Shown: piece by piece, positions 1 through 5,742 of the stretch | Layout: every line of letters begins with the position of its first letter | How positions within the stretch are numbered: the first letter of the stretch is position 1 | DNA from: Bacillota bacterium | GTDB lineage: Bacteria; Bacillota; Clostridia; Christensenellales; Aristaeellaceae | Direction of reading: 5' to 3' | Assembly: GCA_023459675.1 (NCBI GenBank) | Contig: JAEWTC010000152.1 | Span: 1 to 13,770, forward strand | Length of the DNA stretch: 13,770 bases | Program-made: the position numbers and the translations under genes | The notes under the pieces: generated by a model | The model's input: only the letters and a program-made list of their open reading frames with translations | What the model was told of the DNA's origin: nothing | Databases searched by the model: none

Positions 1-475
1 CTAACCCGCCGATCATCCGGGCTTCGTCGCGAACGCCGATCTGGCGCAGCTCAATGCGCGTATGAAAAACGGACGCCAGATCCTTGACCAGGGAGCGGAA
101 GTCTACGCGGCCGTTGGCCGTAAAGTAGAAAACGAGCTTGGAGTTATCAAACGTCTGTTCCGCCTGCACCAGCTTCATTTCCAGCTGATGCTCCGCGATT
201 TTCTTAAAGCAAACGTCAAACGCCCGCTTCTCGAACTCCTCATTCTCGCGCATATGAACCATATCTTCCGGCGTTGCGATGCGAAGAATCGGTTTCAGCG
301 GAGCCTCCAGCGTTTCCTCGGGGGCTTCGCGCATGCCCGTAATCACCTGGCCGAGCGCCTGGCCGCGGATGGTGTCCACAACGACAAAATCGCCCGGATT
401 TGGCCAGAGGCCGACCGGATCGAAATAAAACAGTTTCCCCGCGTTTTTAAAGCGTACGCCTACGATTTTTGCCAT
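1..475 (-). CDS. ricT: RicT/YaaT, PSP1-domain protein (3' end outside window)
   Basis: This is the N-terminal 158 residues of a PSP1 C-terminal-domain protein; the gene continues past base 1. The translation begins MAKIVGVRFKNAGKLFYFDP and reaches RDEARMIGGL, the stretch that in RicT (YaaT) precedes a cysteine-containing Gly-Pro-Cys-Gly segment, here off the window. In Bacillus subtilis RicT forms a complex with RicA and RicF that carries Fe-S clusters and promotes RNase Y-dependent mRNA maturation; it also affects sporulation and competence. Start choice: the ATG at 475 has GGAGG ten bases upstream, inside the end of holB. The first 16 bases overlap the holB 3' end, so the two are probably translationally coupled. 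The order darA-holB-ricT matches Bacillus and Clostridia. Family assignment is from recognised sequence; function is carried over from B. subtilis. Confidence 0.9.
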   Translation of the reverse strand, partial: MAKIVGVRFKNAGKLFYFDPVGLWPNPGDFVVVDTIRGQALGQVITGMREAPEETLEAPLKPILRIATPEDMVHMRENEEFEKRAFDVCFKKIAEHQLEMKLVQAEQTFDNSKLVFYFTANGRVDFRSLVKDLASVFHTRIELRQIGVRDEARMIGGL

Positions 476-1476
476 GAACGTTTAGCCTCCAATAGTTTGA
501 ATATCAGCTGGTCTATCGTTGATTGCCAATTGACATTGCTCATTTTCAATTTCCTGGCATAAAACACCTGTTCGATGAGGTTTGTCAAGTCCTGCCGGGA
601 TGCGTTTTGTATGGATGCAATCCAAGGGGAATCCAGTAATTTTGCGTTCAGCAAGCCTGTTTTAACCAGCAGACACTGCTGCAAGTACCGTTCCAATAGG
701 AACAGGATCGATAAGGCATTTGCGCCCGCATCCTTAAGCGCCGCCGAACAAACAACCGCGTCCCGCGCGCTGGATACCTGCAGCAATTGCCGCAGAGCCG
801 CTTCATTGGCGCCGCCGGCCTGTTCATCCAATACGGTGAGCGCCTCCCCCACGTTGCCGCCCGAAAGTACGGCCGCGTACTGCGCTTTTTCCTTGGAATA
901 TCCGAGGTTTTGCAAGTGGCGTACCAACACCTCTTCAGGCCAGGGCGTGAGCTTGAAAACGAAGCAGCGCGAGAGGATGGTATCCAGCAGCGAGCTGGCA
1001 TCGTGGGAAAGAAGGAAATACGTAATGCTGACGCTTGGCTCCTCCAGAGATTTCAGCAGGCAGTTCTGCGCCTGCGGCGTAAGGCTCTCCATCGGTTCGA
1101 TGATCACGATCCGCTGTCTGCCATCCAAAGAATACATGGAAACGTCGGAAATCAGTTCGCGGATGCGATCCACCGGGATTGCCTTGTTGTCCTGCGGAGC
1201 GATTTCCGTTACGGATGAATGTTTCCCCTCGCGGCTCTGCTTGCATTGGCTGCATATACCGCACGGAGGAGTATTGCTTTCACATAGCACCAGAGAGGCA
1301 AGGTAACGTGCGAAAGTTAATTTTCCGATGCCCAGCTCTCCGCTGAAGAGATAGGCGTGCGCATACCTGCCGGAGCGGAACTGTGCAATAAGGCGCTCAT
1401 AACGGGCGCCGATGAAGCGATACTCCATGCACACGGGCGGCATTCCCGTGTTTTGTGCCGTGGCGGTGAAATCCAA
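460..1476 (-). CDS. holB: DNA polymerase III subunit delta prime
   Basis: This is the clamp-loader subunit delta prime, which with DnaX and delta loads the sliding clamp onto primed DNA. Visible in 338 residues: an AAA+ N-terminal domain beginning around IGARYERLIAQF, with AHAYLFSGELGIGK (39-52). Its P-loop is degenerate, with Leu where Ser/Thr should follow the Lys, as expected for a subunit that does not hydrolyse ATP. A zinc site follows at Cys65, Cys72, Cys75 and Cys78. Then come QNCLLKSLEEP (137-147) and the SRC motif at 169-171, whose Arg acts on the neighbouring subunit's ATP. Start choice: TTG at 1476 has GAGGA seven bases upstream, overlapping the darA stop. In-frame ATGs at 1443 and 1428 lack a clear binding site, although the one at 1428 (MEYRFIGARY) matches the usual family N-terminus. 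The start is therefore less certain than the identity. The gene overlaps ricT by 16 bases. Confidence 0.9.
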   Translation of the reverse strand: MDFTATAQNTGMPPVCMEYRFIGARYERLIAQFRSGRYAHAYLFSGELGIGKLTFARYLASLVLCESNTPPCGICSQCKQSREGKHSSVTEIAPQDNKAIPVDRIRELISDVSMYSLDGRQRIVIIEPMESLTPQAQNCLLKSLEEPSVSITYFLLSHDASSLLDTILSRCFVFKLTPWPEEVLVRHLQNLGYSKEKAQYAAVLSGGNVGEALTVLDEQAGGANEAALRQLLQVSSARDAVVCSAALKDAGANALSILFLLERYLQQCLLVKTGLLNAKLLDSPWIASIQNASRQDLTNLIEQVFYARKLKMSNVNWQSTIDQLIFKLLEAKRSWQKS

Positions 1477-1483
1477 AACCGTT

Positions 1484-1488
1484 TCCTC
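1484..1488 (-). promoter_or_regulatory. Ribosome binding site supporting the TTG start of holB
   Basis: On the minus strand GAGGA lies seven bases before the TTG at 1476 and overlaps the TGA stop of darA (1487-1489). It is the only good Shine-Dalgarno match near the possible holB starts. It suggests re-initiation by ribosomes finishing darA. Confidence 0.5.
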
Positions 1489-1816
1489 AATACTTCAGGA
1501 ATTGATCAACGGTCAGCACGAATACCGTTGCGCCGCCTACCAAAACCTCAAAAGGAAAAGGAGTGTATGTGCCGGTGGAATTGATCATCGGCGATGGCGA
1601 TGATGTAACCTGCTTTCGGCTTTTGCATATTCTCTCAATAATGCCGATCGCGCTGTCCGCCTGTTCGTCTTCCACGCCTGCCAGAAGCGTGGTATTGCCC
1701 GAGCGCAGAAACCCTCCCGTGGTCGCAAGCTTCGTTACACGGAAGCCTTCCGTCATCATTTCGTTGATCAGTCGCTGAGAATCCTCATCCTGCACAATCG
1801 CAACAAGCAACTTCAT
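1487..1816 (-). CDS. darA: Cyclic di-AMP receptor DarA (DUF970, PII-like)
   Basis: This 109-residue protein matches the YaaQ/DarA/PstA family: PII-like trimeric cytosolic proteins that bind cyclic di-AMP. The hallmark segment VTKLATTGGFLRSGNTT lies at residues 27-43, where the family binds the nucleotide. It is followed by LLAGVEDEQ and the ICKSRKQ region. The C-terminal FPFEVLVGGATVFVLTVDQF is the conserved last strand-helix portion. The start at 1816 gives the standard MKLLVAIVQDEDSQRL N-terminus and has AAGGAGG eight bases upstream; the reading frame stays open further upstream, but that is leader. The downstream target of DarA is not settled in the literature. Here it is the first gene of a leftward operon with holB and ricT. 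The tmk gene that usually precedes it in Bacillus, and yaaR between darA and holB, are missing. Confidence 0.93.
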   Translation of the reverse strand: MKLLVAIVQDEDSQRLINEMMTEGFRVTKLATTGGFLRSGNTTLLAGVEDEQADSAIGIIERICKSRKQVTSSPSPMINSTGTYTPFPFEVLVGGATVFVLTVDQFLKY

Positions 1817-1847
1817 GTTCCCAGCCTCCTTGTTCGCTCTCTTGTTC

Positions 1848-1876
1848 AGTTTACCGCATCGGGGGCAAAAAATCAA
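1848..1876 (-). promoter_or_regulatory. Candidate promoter for darA-holB-ricT
   Basis: Read on the minus strand, TTGATT (1871-1876) and TAAACT (1848-1853) are separated by 17 bases, each matching four of six sigma-A consensus positions. It would give a leader of roughly 25 bases before the darA ATG. The match is modest, but the spacing is ideal and the site is upstream of the first gene of the operon. Confidence 0.4.
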
Positions 1877-1926
1877 TCCTCATTGTGCCTTCGCTATTTT
1901 ATTGAAGGAATTCATGCGTGTTTTGC

Positions 1927-1955
1927 TTGCAATCATTGCGGATAGGTTGTATAAT
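1927..1955 (+). promoter_or_regulatory. Sigma-A promoter for rpsF-ssb-rpsR
   Basis: A perfect -10 TATAAT (1950-1955) lies 17 bases after TTGCAA (1927-1932), which matches four of six -35 positions. Transcription would begin near 1962, just before the folded leader. The 205-base gap between the divergent darA and rpsF genes holds this promoter, the opposing darA promoter and the leader; I see nothing else in it. Confidence 0.75.
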
Positions 1956-1962
1956 TCTTAAT

Positions 1963-1998
1963 TGGCACATCCTTGCACCGCGCAGTGATGCGGTGCCA
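1963..1998 (+). promoter_or_regulatory. rpsF leader hairpin, likely S6:S18 binding site
   Basis: Outer stem TGGCAC (1963-1968) pairs with GTGCCA (1993-1998). Inner stem CGCA (1981-1984) pairs with TGCG (1989-1992) and is capped by a GTGA (GNRA-type) tetraloop. Between the stems, on the 5' side only, is a 12-base bulge (1969-1980) ending in CCG right against the inner stem. Bacterial rpsF leaders are known to carry a hairpin with a bulged CCG that imitates the S6:S18 site on 16S rRNA and lets the protein pair repress its own operon; rpsF and rpsR both lie downstream here. A competing perfect 7-base stem, 1975-1981 with 1990-1996, would bury the CCG. The match to the known element is from memory of its general form, not an alignment. 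Confidence 0.65.
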
Positions 1999-2021
1999 TA
2001 AGTCCAAGAGGAGGTGAAAGA

Positions 2022-2486
2022 ATGAATAGGTACGAACTGACCTATATCATCAACACAGCACTGGAGGAAACCGCCAGGAAAGAATTGATTGAGAAGTTCA
2101 CGGAACTGATCAAGCAAAACGGCGGTGAAATCGAGAAGGTTGATGAAACATGGGGCAAGCGCCGCCTGGCATATCCCATCAACGATATGCCCGAAGGCTA
2201 TTACGTGCTCACGACGTTCAAAGCGTTAGGGCCCGTAAACAAAGAAATTCAGCGTAATCTTGAGAACAGCGATATGATCCTTCGCTATCTCATTATCAAA
2301 CTGCTGGATAAAAAGCAGAGCGTTAAGCCCAAAGCTGCTCGTCCGTCGTCCGCCCCGATGCGCGACGTCGCCGAGTTCGAGCGGGATCTGCCTTCGGAAG
2401 AACCCGAAGAAACGCTGCCGGCCAACGAACCGGCAACGAGCGAACAAGACGATACTGAAGTAGCGACTGCAGACCAGACCGAATAA
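2022..2486 (+). CDS. rpsF: 30S ribosomal protein S6
   Basis: Ribosomal protein S6 binds with S18 to the platform of the small subunit. Residues 1-97 are the standard S6 fold: MNRYELTYII start, EKVDETWGKRRLAYPIN (38-54), GYYVLTTF (59-66) and ENSDMILRYLIIKL (81-94). The protein is 154 residues, while family members are usually near 95-100. The extra 55 or so residues form a low-complexity tail, first basic and Pro/Ala/Ser-rich, then strongly acidic, with no recognisable domain. The start is decided by GAGGAGGTGA a few bases upstream. It is the first gene of rpsF-ssb-rpsR, and the leader hairpin suggests feedback by S6:S18. Confidence 0.96.
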   Translation: MNRYELTYIINTALEETARKELIEKFTELIKQNGGEIEKVDETWGKRRLAYPINDMPEGYYVLTTFKALGPVNKEIQRNLENSDMILRYLIIKLLDKKQSVKPKAARPSSAPMRDVAEFERDLPSEEPEETLPANEPATSEQDDTEVATADQTE

Positions 2487-2500
2487 GGCGGTGACACGAT

Positions 2501-2926
2501 ATGAATAAGCTGATCATAATCGGCAATCTGACGCGCGACCCGGAAACGCGTACCGTGTCCTCGGGCAGTACCGTTTGCTCCTTTACGATCGCAGTCAACC
2601 GCAGGCGTTCCACGCAGGCGCAAAACCAGCCGGAAGCGGATTTCTTCCGTGTTTCCGCCTGGAATAAGCTTGGCGACGTATGCCAGCGTTACTTGGCGAA
2701 GGGCCGTAAAGTATGTGTCATCGGATCGGTTTCGGTTTCCAGTTATGAAGCAAAAGACGGAGGCACTCGCTTCTCTCTTGACGTGTTTGCCGAAGACGTT
2801 GAATTCCTTTCCTCGCGTAACGAAGGCCAAAGCGGCACAGGTGCGGGCATGAGCCCCGCCAATGCCGACGAAACCGCCGGGAACGATGGATTCCAGGAAG
2901 TCGACGACGACGATCTGCCGTTCTAA
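2501..2926 (+). CDS. ssb: Single-stranded DNA-binding protein
   Basis: SSB coats single-stranded DNA during replication, repair and recombination, and recruits partner proteins through its C-terminal tip. The 141-residue protein has one OB fold: MNKLIIIGNLTRDPE at the N-terminus, FTIAVNR (28-34), DFFRVSAWNKLGDVCQRYLAKG (47-68), VCVIGSVSVSSY (71-82) and the strand reaching DVFAEDVEFL (94-103). A short Gly/Ser/Asn-rich linker leads to the canonical acidic tip DDDDLPF at 135-141. The start at 2501 follows a GGCGGTGA-like site. It lies 14 bases after rpsF and 24 before rpsR, the usual Firmicutes and proteobacterial arrangement of ssb between two ribosomal protein genes, so it shares their promoter and possibly their feedback control. 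Confidence 0.96.
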   Translation: MNKLIIIGNLTRDPETRTVSSGSTVCSFTIAVNRRRSTQAQNQPEADFFRVSAWNKLGDVCQRYLAKGRKVCVIGSVSVSSYEAKDGGTRFSLDVFAEDVEFLSSRNEGQSGTGAGMSPANADETAGNDGFQEVDDDDLPF

Positions 2927-2950
2927 CGCTGATAAAAAGGAGGCTCCCCC

Positions 2951-3217
2951 ATGCCCGAAGATCGTGATCGTGGTGAAAGAAGGTCCGGCGGAAGACCCCG
3001 CGGCCGTAAACCGCGCAGGAAAGTATGCGCTTTCTGCGTGGATAAAATCGAGTATATCGATTACAAAGATGTAAATCGCCTGCGCCGCTTCGTCAATGAA
3101 CGCGGGAAGATCGTTCCCCGCAGAATGAGCGGCAACTGCGCCAAACATCAGCGCCAGCTCTCCGAAGCCATCAAACGCGCGCGTGCCATCGCGTTGATGC
3201 CCTATTCGGTGGACTGA
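2951..3217 (+). CDS. rpsR: 30S ribosomal protein S18
   Basis: Ribosomal protein S18 binds S6 and 16S rRNA on the platform of the small subunit. The 88-residue protein has a basic Arg/Gly-rich N-terminus, then RKVCAFCVDKIEYIDYKDV (23-41), RLRRFVNERGKIVPRRMSG (43-61), NCAKHQRQL and IKRARAIALMPY, all typical of S18. Three of four zinc-type ligands seen in some S18 proteins are visible (CxxC at 26-29 and Cys63 followed by His66), so it may be of the zinc-binding type; this last point is inference. The start at 2951 has AAGGAGG seven bases upstream. It is the last gene of the operon, followed directly by a strong terminator. Confidence 0.96.
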   Translation: MPEDRDRGERRSGGRPRGRKPRRKVCAFCVDKIEYIDYKDVNRLRRFVNERGKIVPRRMSGNCAKHQRQLSEAIKRARAIALMPYSVD

Positions 3218-3233
3218 CCAAAGCAAACCCGAA

Positions 3234-3259
3234 ACGCAGGCAAATGCCTGCGTTTTTTT
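3234..3259 (+). terminator. Intrinsic terminator of rpsF-ssb-rpsR
   Basis: ACGCAGGC (3234-3241) pairs perfectly with GCCTGCGT (3246-3253) across a 4-base AAAT loop. A run of seven T (3253-3259) follows. It begins 17 bases after the rpsR stop. Confidence 0.92.
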
Positions 3260-3288
3260 GTTTTCAACTTTTCTATCTTTTCGTGCTG

Positions 3289-3302
3289 TGCTATACTATA
3301 AT
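3289..3302 (+). promoter_or_regulatory. Candidate promoter for the iorA cluster
   Basis: Two overlapping -10 elements are present: an extended form, TGCTATACT (3289-3297), and TATAAT (3297-3302). No convincing -35 stands upstream in the pyrimidine-rich stretch after the terminator, so the exact promoter is uncertain. It is the only AT-rich candidate between the terminator and iorA. Confidence 0.45.
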
Positions 3303-3318
3303 TTAAATATTGTCCGTA

Positions 3319-3337
3319 CCGGCACTGGGAATGCCGG
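3319..3337 (+). other. Leader hairpin upstream of iorA
   Basis: CCGGCA (3319-3324) pairs with TGCCGG (3332-3337) around a 7-base loop, in an untranslated leader of roughly 75 bases. It is not followed by a T run, so it is not a terminator, and I do not recognise a riboswitch or T-box in it. Confidence 0.4.
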
Positions 3338-3381
3338 CGCCGTAACAGCTGCGGATGATAAAACACGGAAAGGAACAAAGC

Positions 3382-5139
3382 ATGCAAAACAGTAGCCAAA
3401 ACGTGAATAACCAAGTTCAACTGCTGCTAGGCAACCAGGCAATTGCGCGAGGCGCGTGGGAAGCCGGGGTGAAGGTCATCTCCAGTTATCCGGGAACGCC
3501 GAGCACAGAAATTACCGAGGCTGCCGCTGCGTTTCCGCAGATCGTTACCCAATGGGCGACCAACGAAAAGGTAGCCATGGAGGTTGCGTTCGGAGCCGCA
3601 ATGGCCGGTGCGCGCGCGATGACCTGCATGAAACATGTGGGCATGAACGTGGCTGCCGATCCGATGTTTACCGCAGCCTATACGGGGATCAACGGCGGCC
3701 TTGTGATCGTCGTTGCGGATGATCCTGCCATGCATTCCAGCCAGAACGAGCAGGACAGCCGCTATTATGCAAAAGCGGCGCACCTGCCGATGTTGGAACC
3801 TTCCGATAGCCAGGAATGCAAAGATTTTACGAAGCTCGCTTTCCAGATAAGCGAAACTTACGATACGCCGGTCATCGTTCGCCTGACGACGCGCATCGCG
3901 CATGCCAGAAGCCTCGTGCTGGAGCAGCCCCGGGAAGAAGCGGAGCTTAAACCCTACGAGAAGGACCCGTCGAAGTACGTCATGATGCCCGGCATGGCAA
4001 AAAAGCGCCATCTGCTTGTGGAAAAACGGGAAACCGCGCTGGCTGCGGAAGCGAACAGCCTCGCGATCAACGTGACGGAGTACCGCTGCAGCGAGATCGG
4101 CGTCATTACAAGCGGCGTATGTTATCAATACGTTCGGGACGCGCTTCCGGACGCAAGCACTTTGAAACTGGGCATGGTCTATCCCCTGCCGATGCAGACG
4201 ATCGAGGACTTCGCCAAACGTGTGAAGCGCCTGATCGTAATCGAGGAACTGGAAGGCCTGATTGAAAATGATATCAAAGCCGCCGGGATTGCCTGCGAGG
4301 GTAAGGAGCTTACGGGCATTCAGGGCGAGTTGAACGTGGACCGCATCCGCTGCGTTGTGCTCAACAGCGTATCCGCCTGCGCCGCGCCTTTGGAACTCCC
4401 CCTCCGTCCGCCGACGCTTTGCCCCGGCTGCCCCCACCGCGGTATTTTCCATGTGCTCAGCCGTATGAAACTGCACGTGATGGGTGACATCGGCTGTTAT
4501 ACGTTGGCCGCGCTCCCGCCGCTCTCGGCAATGGACGCGTGCTTGTGCATGGGCGCGAGCATCGGCATGGCAAGCGGCGCCGAACGCGCGCGCGGCAAGG
4601 AATTTTCGAAGAAAACGGTTGCCGTGCTTGGCGACAGCACCTTTATCCACAGCGGGATTACCGGACTGATCGACGCCGTATACGGCAATGAGGCGATCAC
4701 CGTTTTGGTGCTGGATAACCGGATCACCGGGATGACGGGACACCAACAGAACCCCTGCACGGGCTTGGATATCCACGGAAAACCCGCGCCGATGATCGAC
4801 CTGGAAGCTCTTTGTAAAGGCTGCGGCGTGGAGCATGTGCAGGTTGTGGATCCCCTCAATTTGGACGAGGTGAAGCGCGTTCTCAAGGAGGAAACGGAGC
4901 GCGACGCCGTCAGCGTGATCATCGCCCGCAGACCCTGCGCGCTGATCGATAAAACCCAGCGCAAACCTTACCATACGGAAGGCTGCCGGAACTGCGGCAC
5001 CTGTTTAAAGGTCTCGTGCCAGGCGATTGAGCGCAAAGGCGATCATGTGGAGATCAACCCCTCCTTGTGCACGGGCTGCGGCATGTGTTCGCAGGTTTGC
5101 CCGTTCGGTGCTATTGTGAAAGGAGACGATGCGAAATGA
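3382..5139 (+). CDS. iorA: Indolepyruvate:ferredoxin oxidoreductase, alpha subunit
   Basis: IorA is the large subunit of the oxygen-sensitive enzyme that oxidatively decarboxylates indolepyruvate and related aryl-pyruvates to aryl-acetyl-CoA, passing electrons to ferredoxin. In 585 residues I see the N-terminal pyruvate-ferredoxin oxidoreductase-like domain (SSYPGTPSTEI 34-44, NEKVAMEVAFGAAMAGAR 61-78). A middle domain follows, then CPGCPHRG (347-354). The thiamine diphosphate site runs from GDS (417-419) to DNRITGMTG (445-453). A C-terminal ferredoxin-like segment holds two 4Fe-4S motifs: Cys535-538-541-546 and Cys563-566-569-573. The first motif has four residues before its last Cys, a spacing I recall from other IorA proteins. 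Start choice: ATG at 3382 follows GGAAAGGA; an in-frame ATG 27 bases earlier has no binding site. The stop overlaps the iorB start by 4 bases. Confidence 0.95.
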   Translation: MQNSSQNVNNQVQLLLGNQAIARGAWEAGVKVISSYPGTPSTEITEAAAAFPQIVTQWATNEKVAMEVAFGAAMAGARAMTCMKHVGMNVAADPMFTAAYTGINGGLVIVVADDPAMHSSQNEQDSRYYAKAAHLPMLEPSDSQECKDFTKLAFQISETYDTPVIVRLTTRIAHARSLVLEQPREEAELKPYEKDPSKYVMMPGMAKKRHLLVEKRETALAAEANSLAINVTEYRCSEIGVITSGVCYQYVRDALPDASTLKLGMVYPLPMQTIEDFAKRVKRLIVIEELEGLIENDIKAAGIACEGKELTGIQGELNVDRIRCVVLNSVSACAAPLELPLRPPTLCPGCPHRGIFHVLSRMKLHVMGDIGCYTLAALPPLSAMDACLCMGASIGMASGAERARGKEFSKKTVAVLGDSTFIHSGITGLIDAVYGNEAITVLVLDNRITGMTGHQQNPCTGLDIHGKPAPMIDLEALCKGCGVEHVQVVDPLNLDEVKRVLKEETERDAVSVIIARRPCALIDKTQRKPYHTEGCRNCGTCLKVSCQAIERKGDHVEINPSLCTGCGMCSQVCPFGAIVKGDDAK

Positions 5140-5720
5140 GCTTAAAGAACGTCAACATCGTCATCGTCGGAGTCGGCGGACAGGGAACGCTGTTAACCAG
5201 CAAGATTCTCGCCCAGGCGGCAATCGCGCAGCAGGCCGGCGTAAAGGTGAGCGAAGTGCACGGCATGGCGCAGCGCGGCGGCAGCGTGATTACGCATGTC
5301 CGCATCGGAGACGATGTGCACGCGCCGCTGGTTTCCAGCGGAAATGCGGATTATCTGCTGTCGTTCGAACCGCTGGAGGCGGCACGCGCCATAGCGTACT
5401 TAAAAGAAGACGGCGTTCTGATCGTCAACACCCGGGAGATTCCGCCGATCACCGTGTTGTCCGGGGCGGCGGTTTATCCGCAGAGCCCTTATACGGCGGC
5501 GGTCAGCGCATTGCAGAAGGTGGAAGCGCTGGATGCGTTTCAGCTGGCGTCGGAAGCCGGCAGTTACCGGGCGGTGAACCTGGTTCTGCTCGGCGTGCTG
5601 AGCCGGCATCTGCCGTTTTCTCCGGAAAATTGGGACGCGGCCATCGCAGCGTCCGTACCGCCGAAAACCCTTGAGGTCAACCGTAAAGCGTTTCTTTACG
5701 GAAGAGCATATACCGTATAA
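5136..5720 (+). CDS. iorB: Indolepyruvate:ferredoxin oxidoreductase, beta subunit
   Basis: IorB is the small (gamma-domain type) partner of IorA in the cytosolic aryl-pyruvate oxidoreductase. The 194 residues start MSLKNVNIVIVGVGGQGTLL, the Gly-rich signature of this 2-oxoacid:acceptor oxidoreductase domain. The conserved EVHGMAQRGGSV (40-51) follows, then a typical LLSFEPLEAARA (74-85). The ATG at 5136 is preferred over the longer open frame because it overlaps the iorA stop as ATGA and has AGGAG ten bases upstream, inside iorA. Coupled translation fits a 1:1 complex. About 20 bases separate it from paaK downstream. Confidence 0.95.
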   Translation: MSLKNVNIVIVGVGGQGTLLTSKILAQAAIAQQAGVKVSEVHGMAQRGGSVITHVRIGDDVHAPLVSSGNADYLLSFEPLEAARAIAYLKEDGVLIVNTREIPPITVLSGAAVYPQSPYTAAVSALQKVEALDAFQLASEAGSYRAVNLVLLGVLSRHLPFSPENWDAAIAASVPPKTLEVNRKAFLYGRAYTV

Positions 5721-5742
5721 TGGTTTGCCAGTAGAGGAGTGA

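Noticed and set aside
575..1306. Plus-strand 243-codon frame opposite holB
   Set aside because: holB has the zinc, SRC and LLKSLEEP motifs on the minus strand, and the opposite product has no recognisable features.
2285..3226. 313-codon open frame on the minus strand opposite rpsF-ssb-rpsR
   Set aside because: It crosses three well-defined genes and their gaps, has no binding site or domain, and is best explained as a shadow of the codon bias on the other strand.
3303..3381. T-box leader before iorA
   Set aside because: There is no T-box core sequence, no terminator/antiterminator pair and too little length.
3355..3381. Upstream ATG extending iorA by nine codons
   Set aside because: It has no ribosome binding site, and the extension would contain the good GGAAAGGA site that serves the ATG at 3382.
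3427..4974. 515-codon open frame on the minus strand opposite iorA
   Set aside because: It lies wholly inside iorA, which has unmistakable ThDP and Fe-S motifs. The minus-strand product shows no recognisable domain and is His/Arg-rich, as expected of antisense to GC-rich coding sequence.
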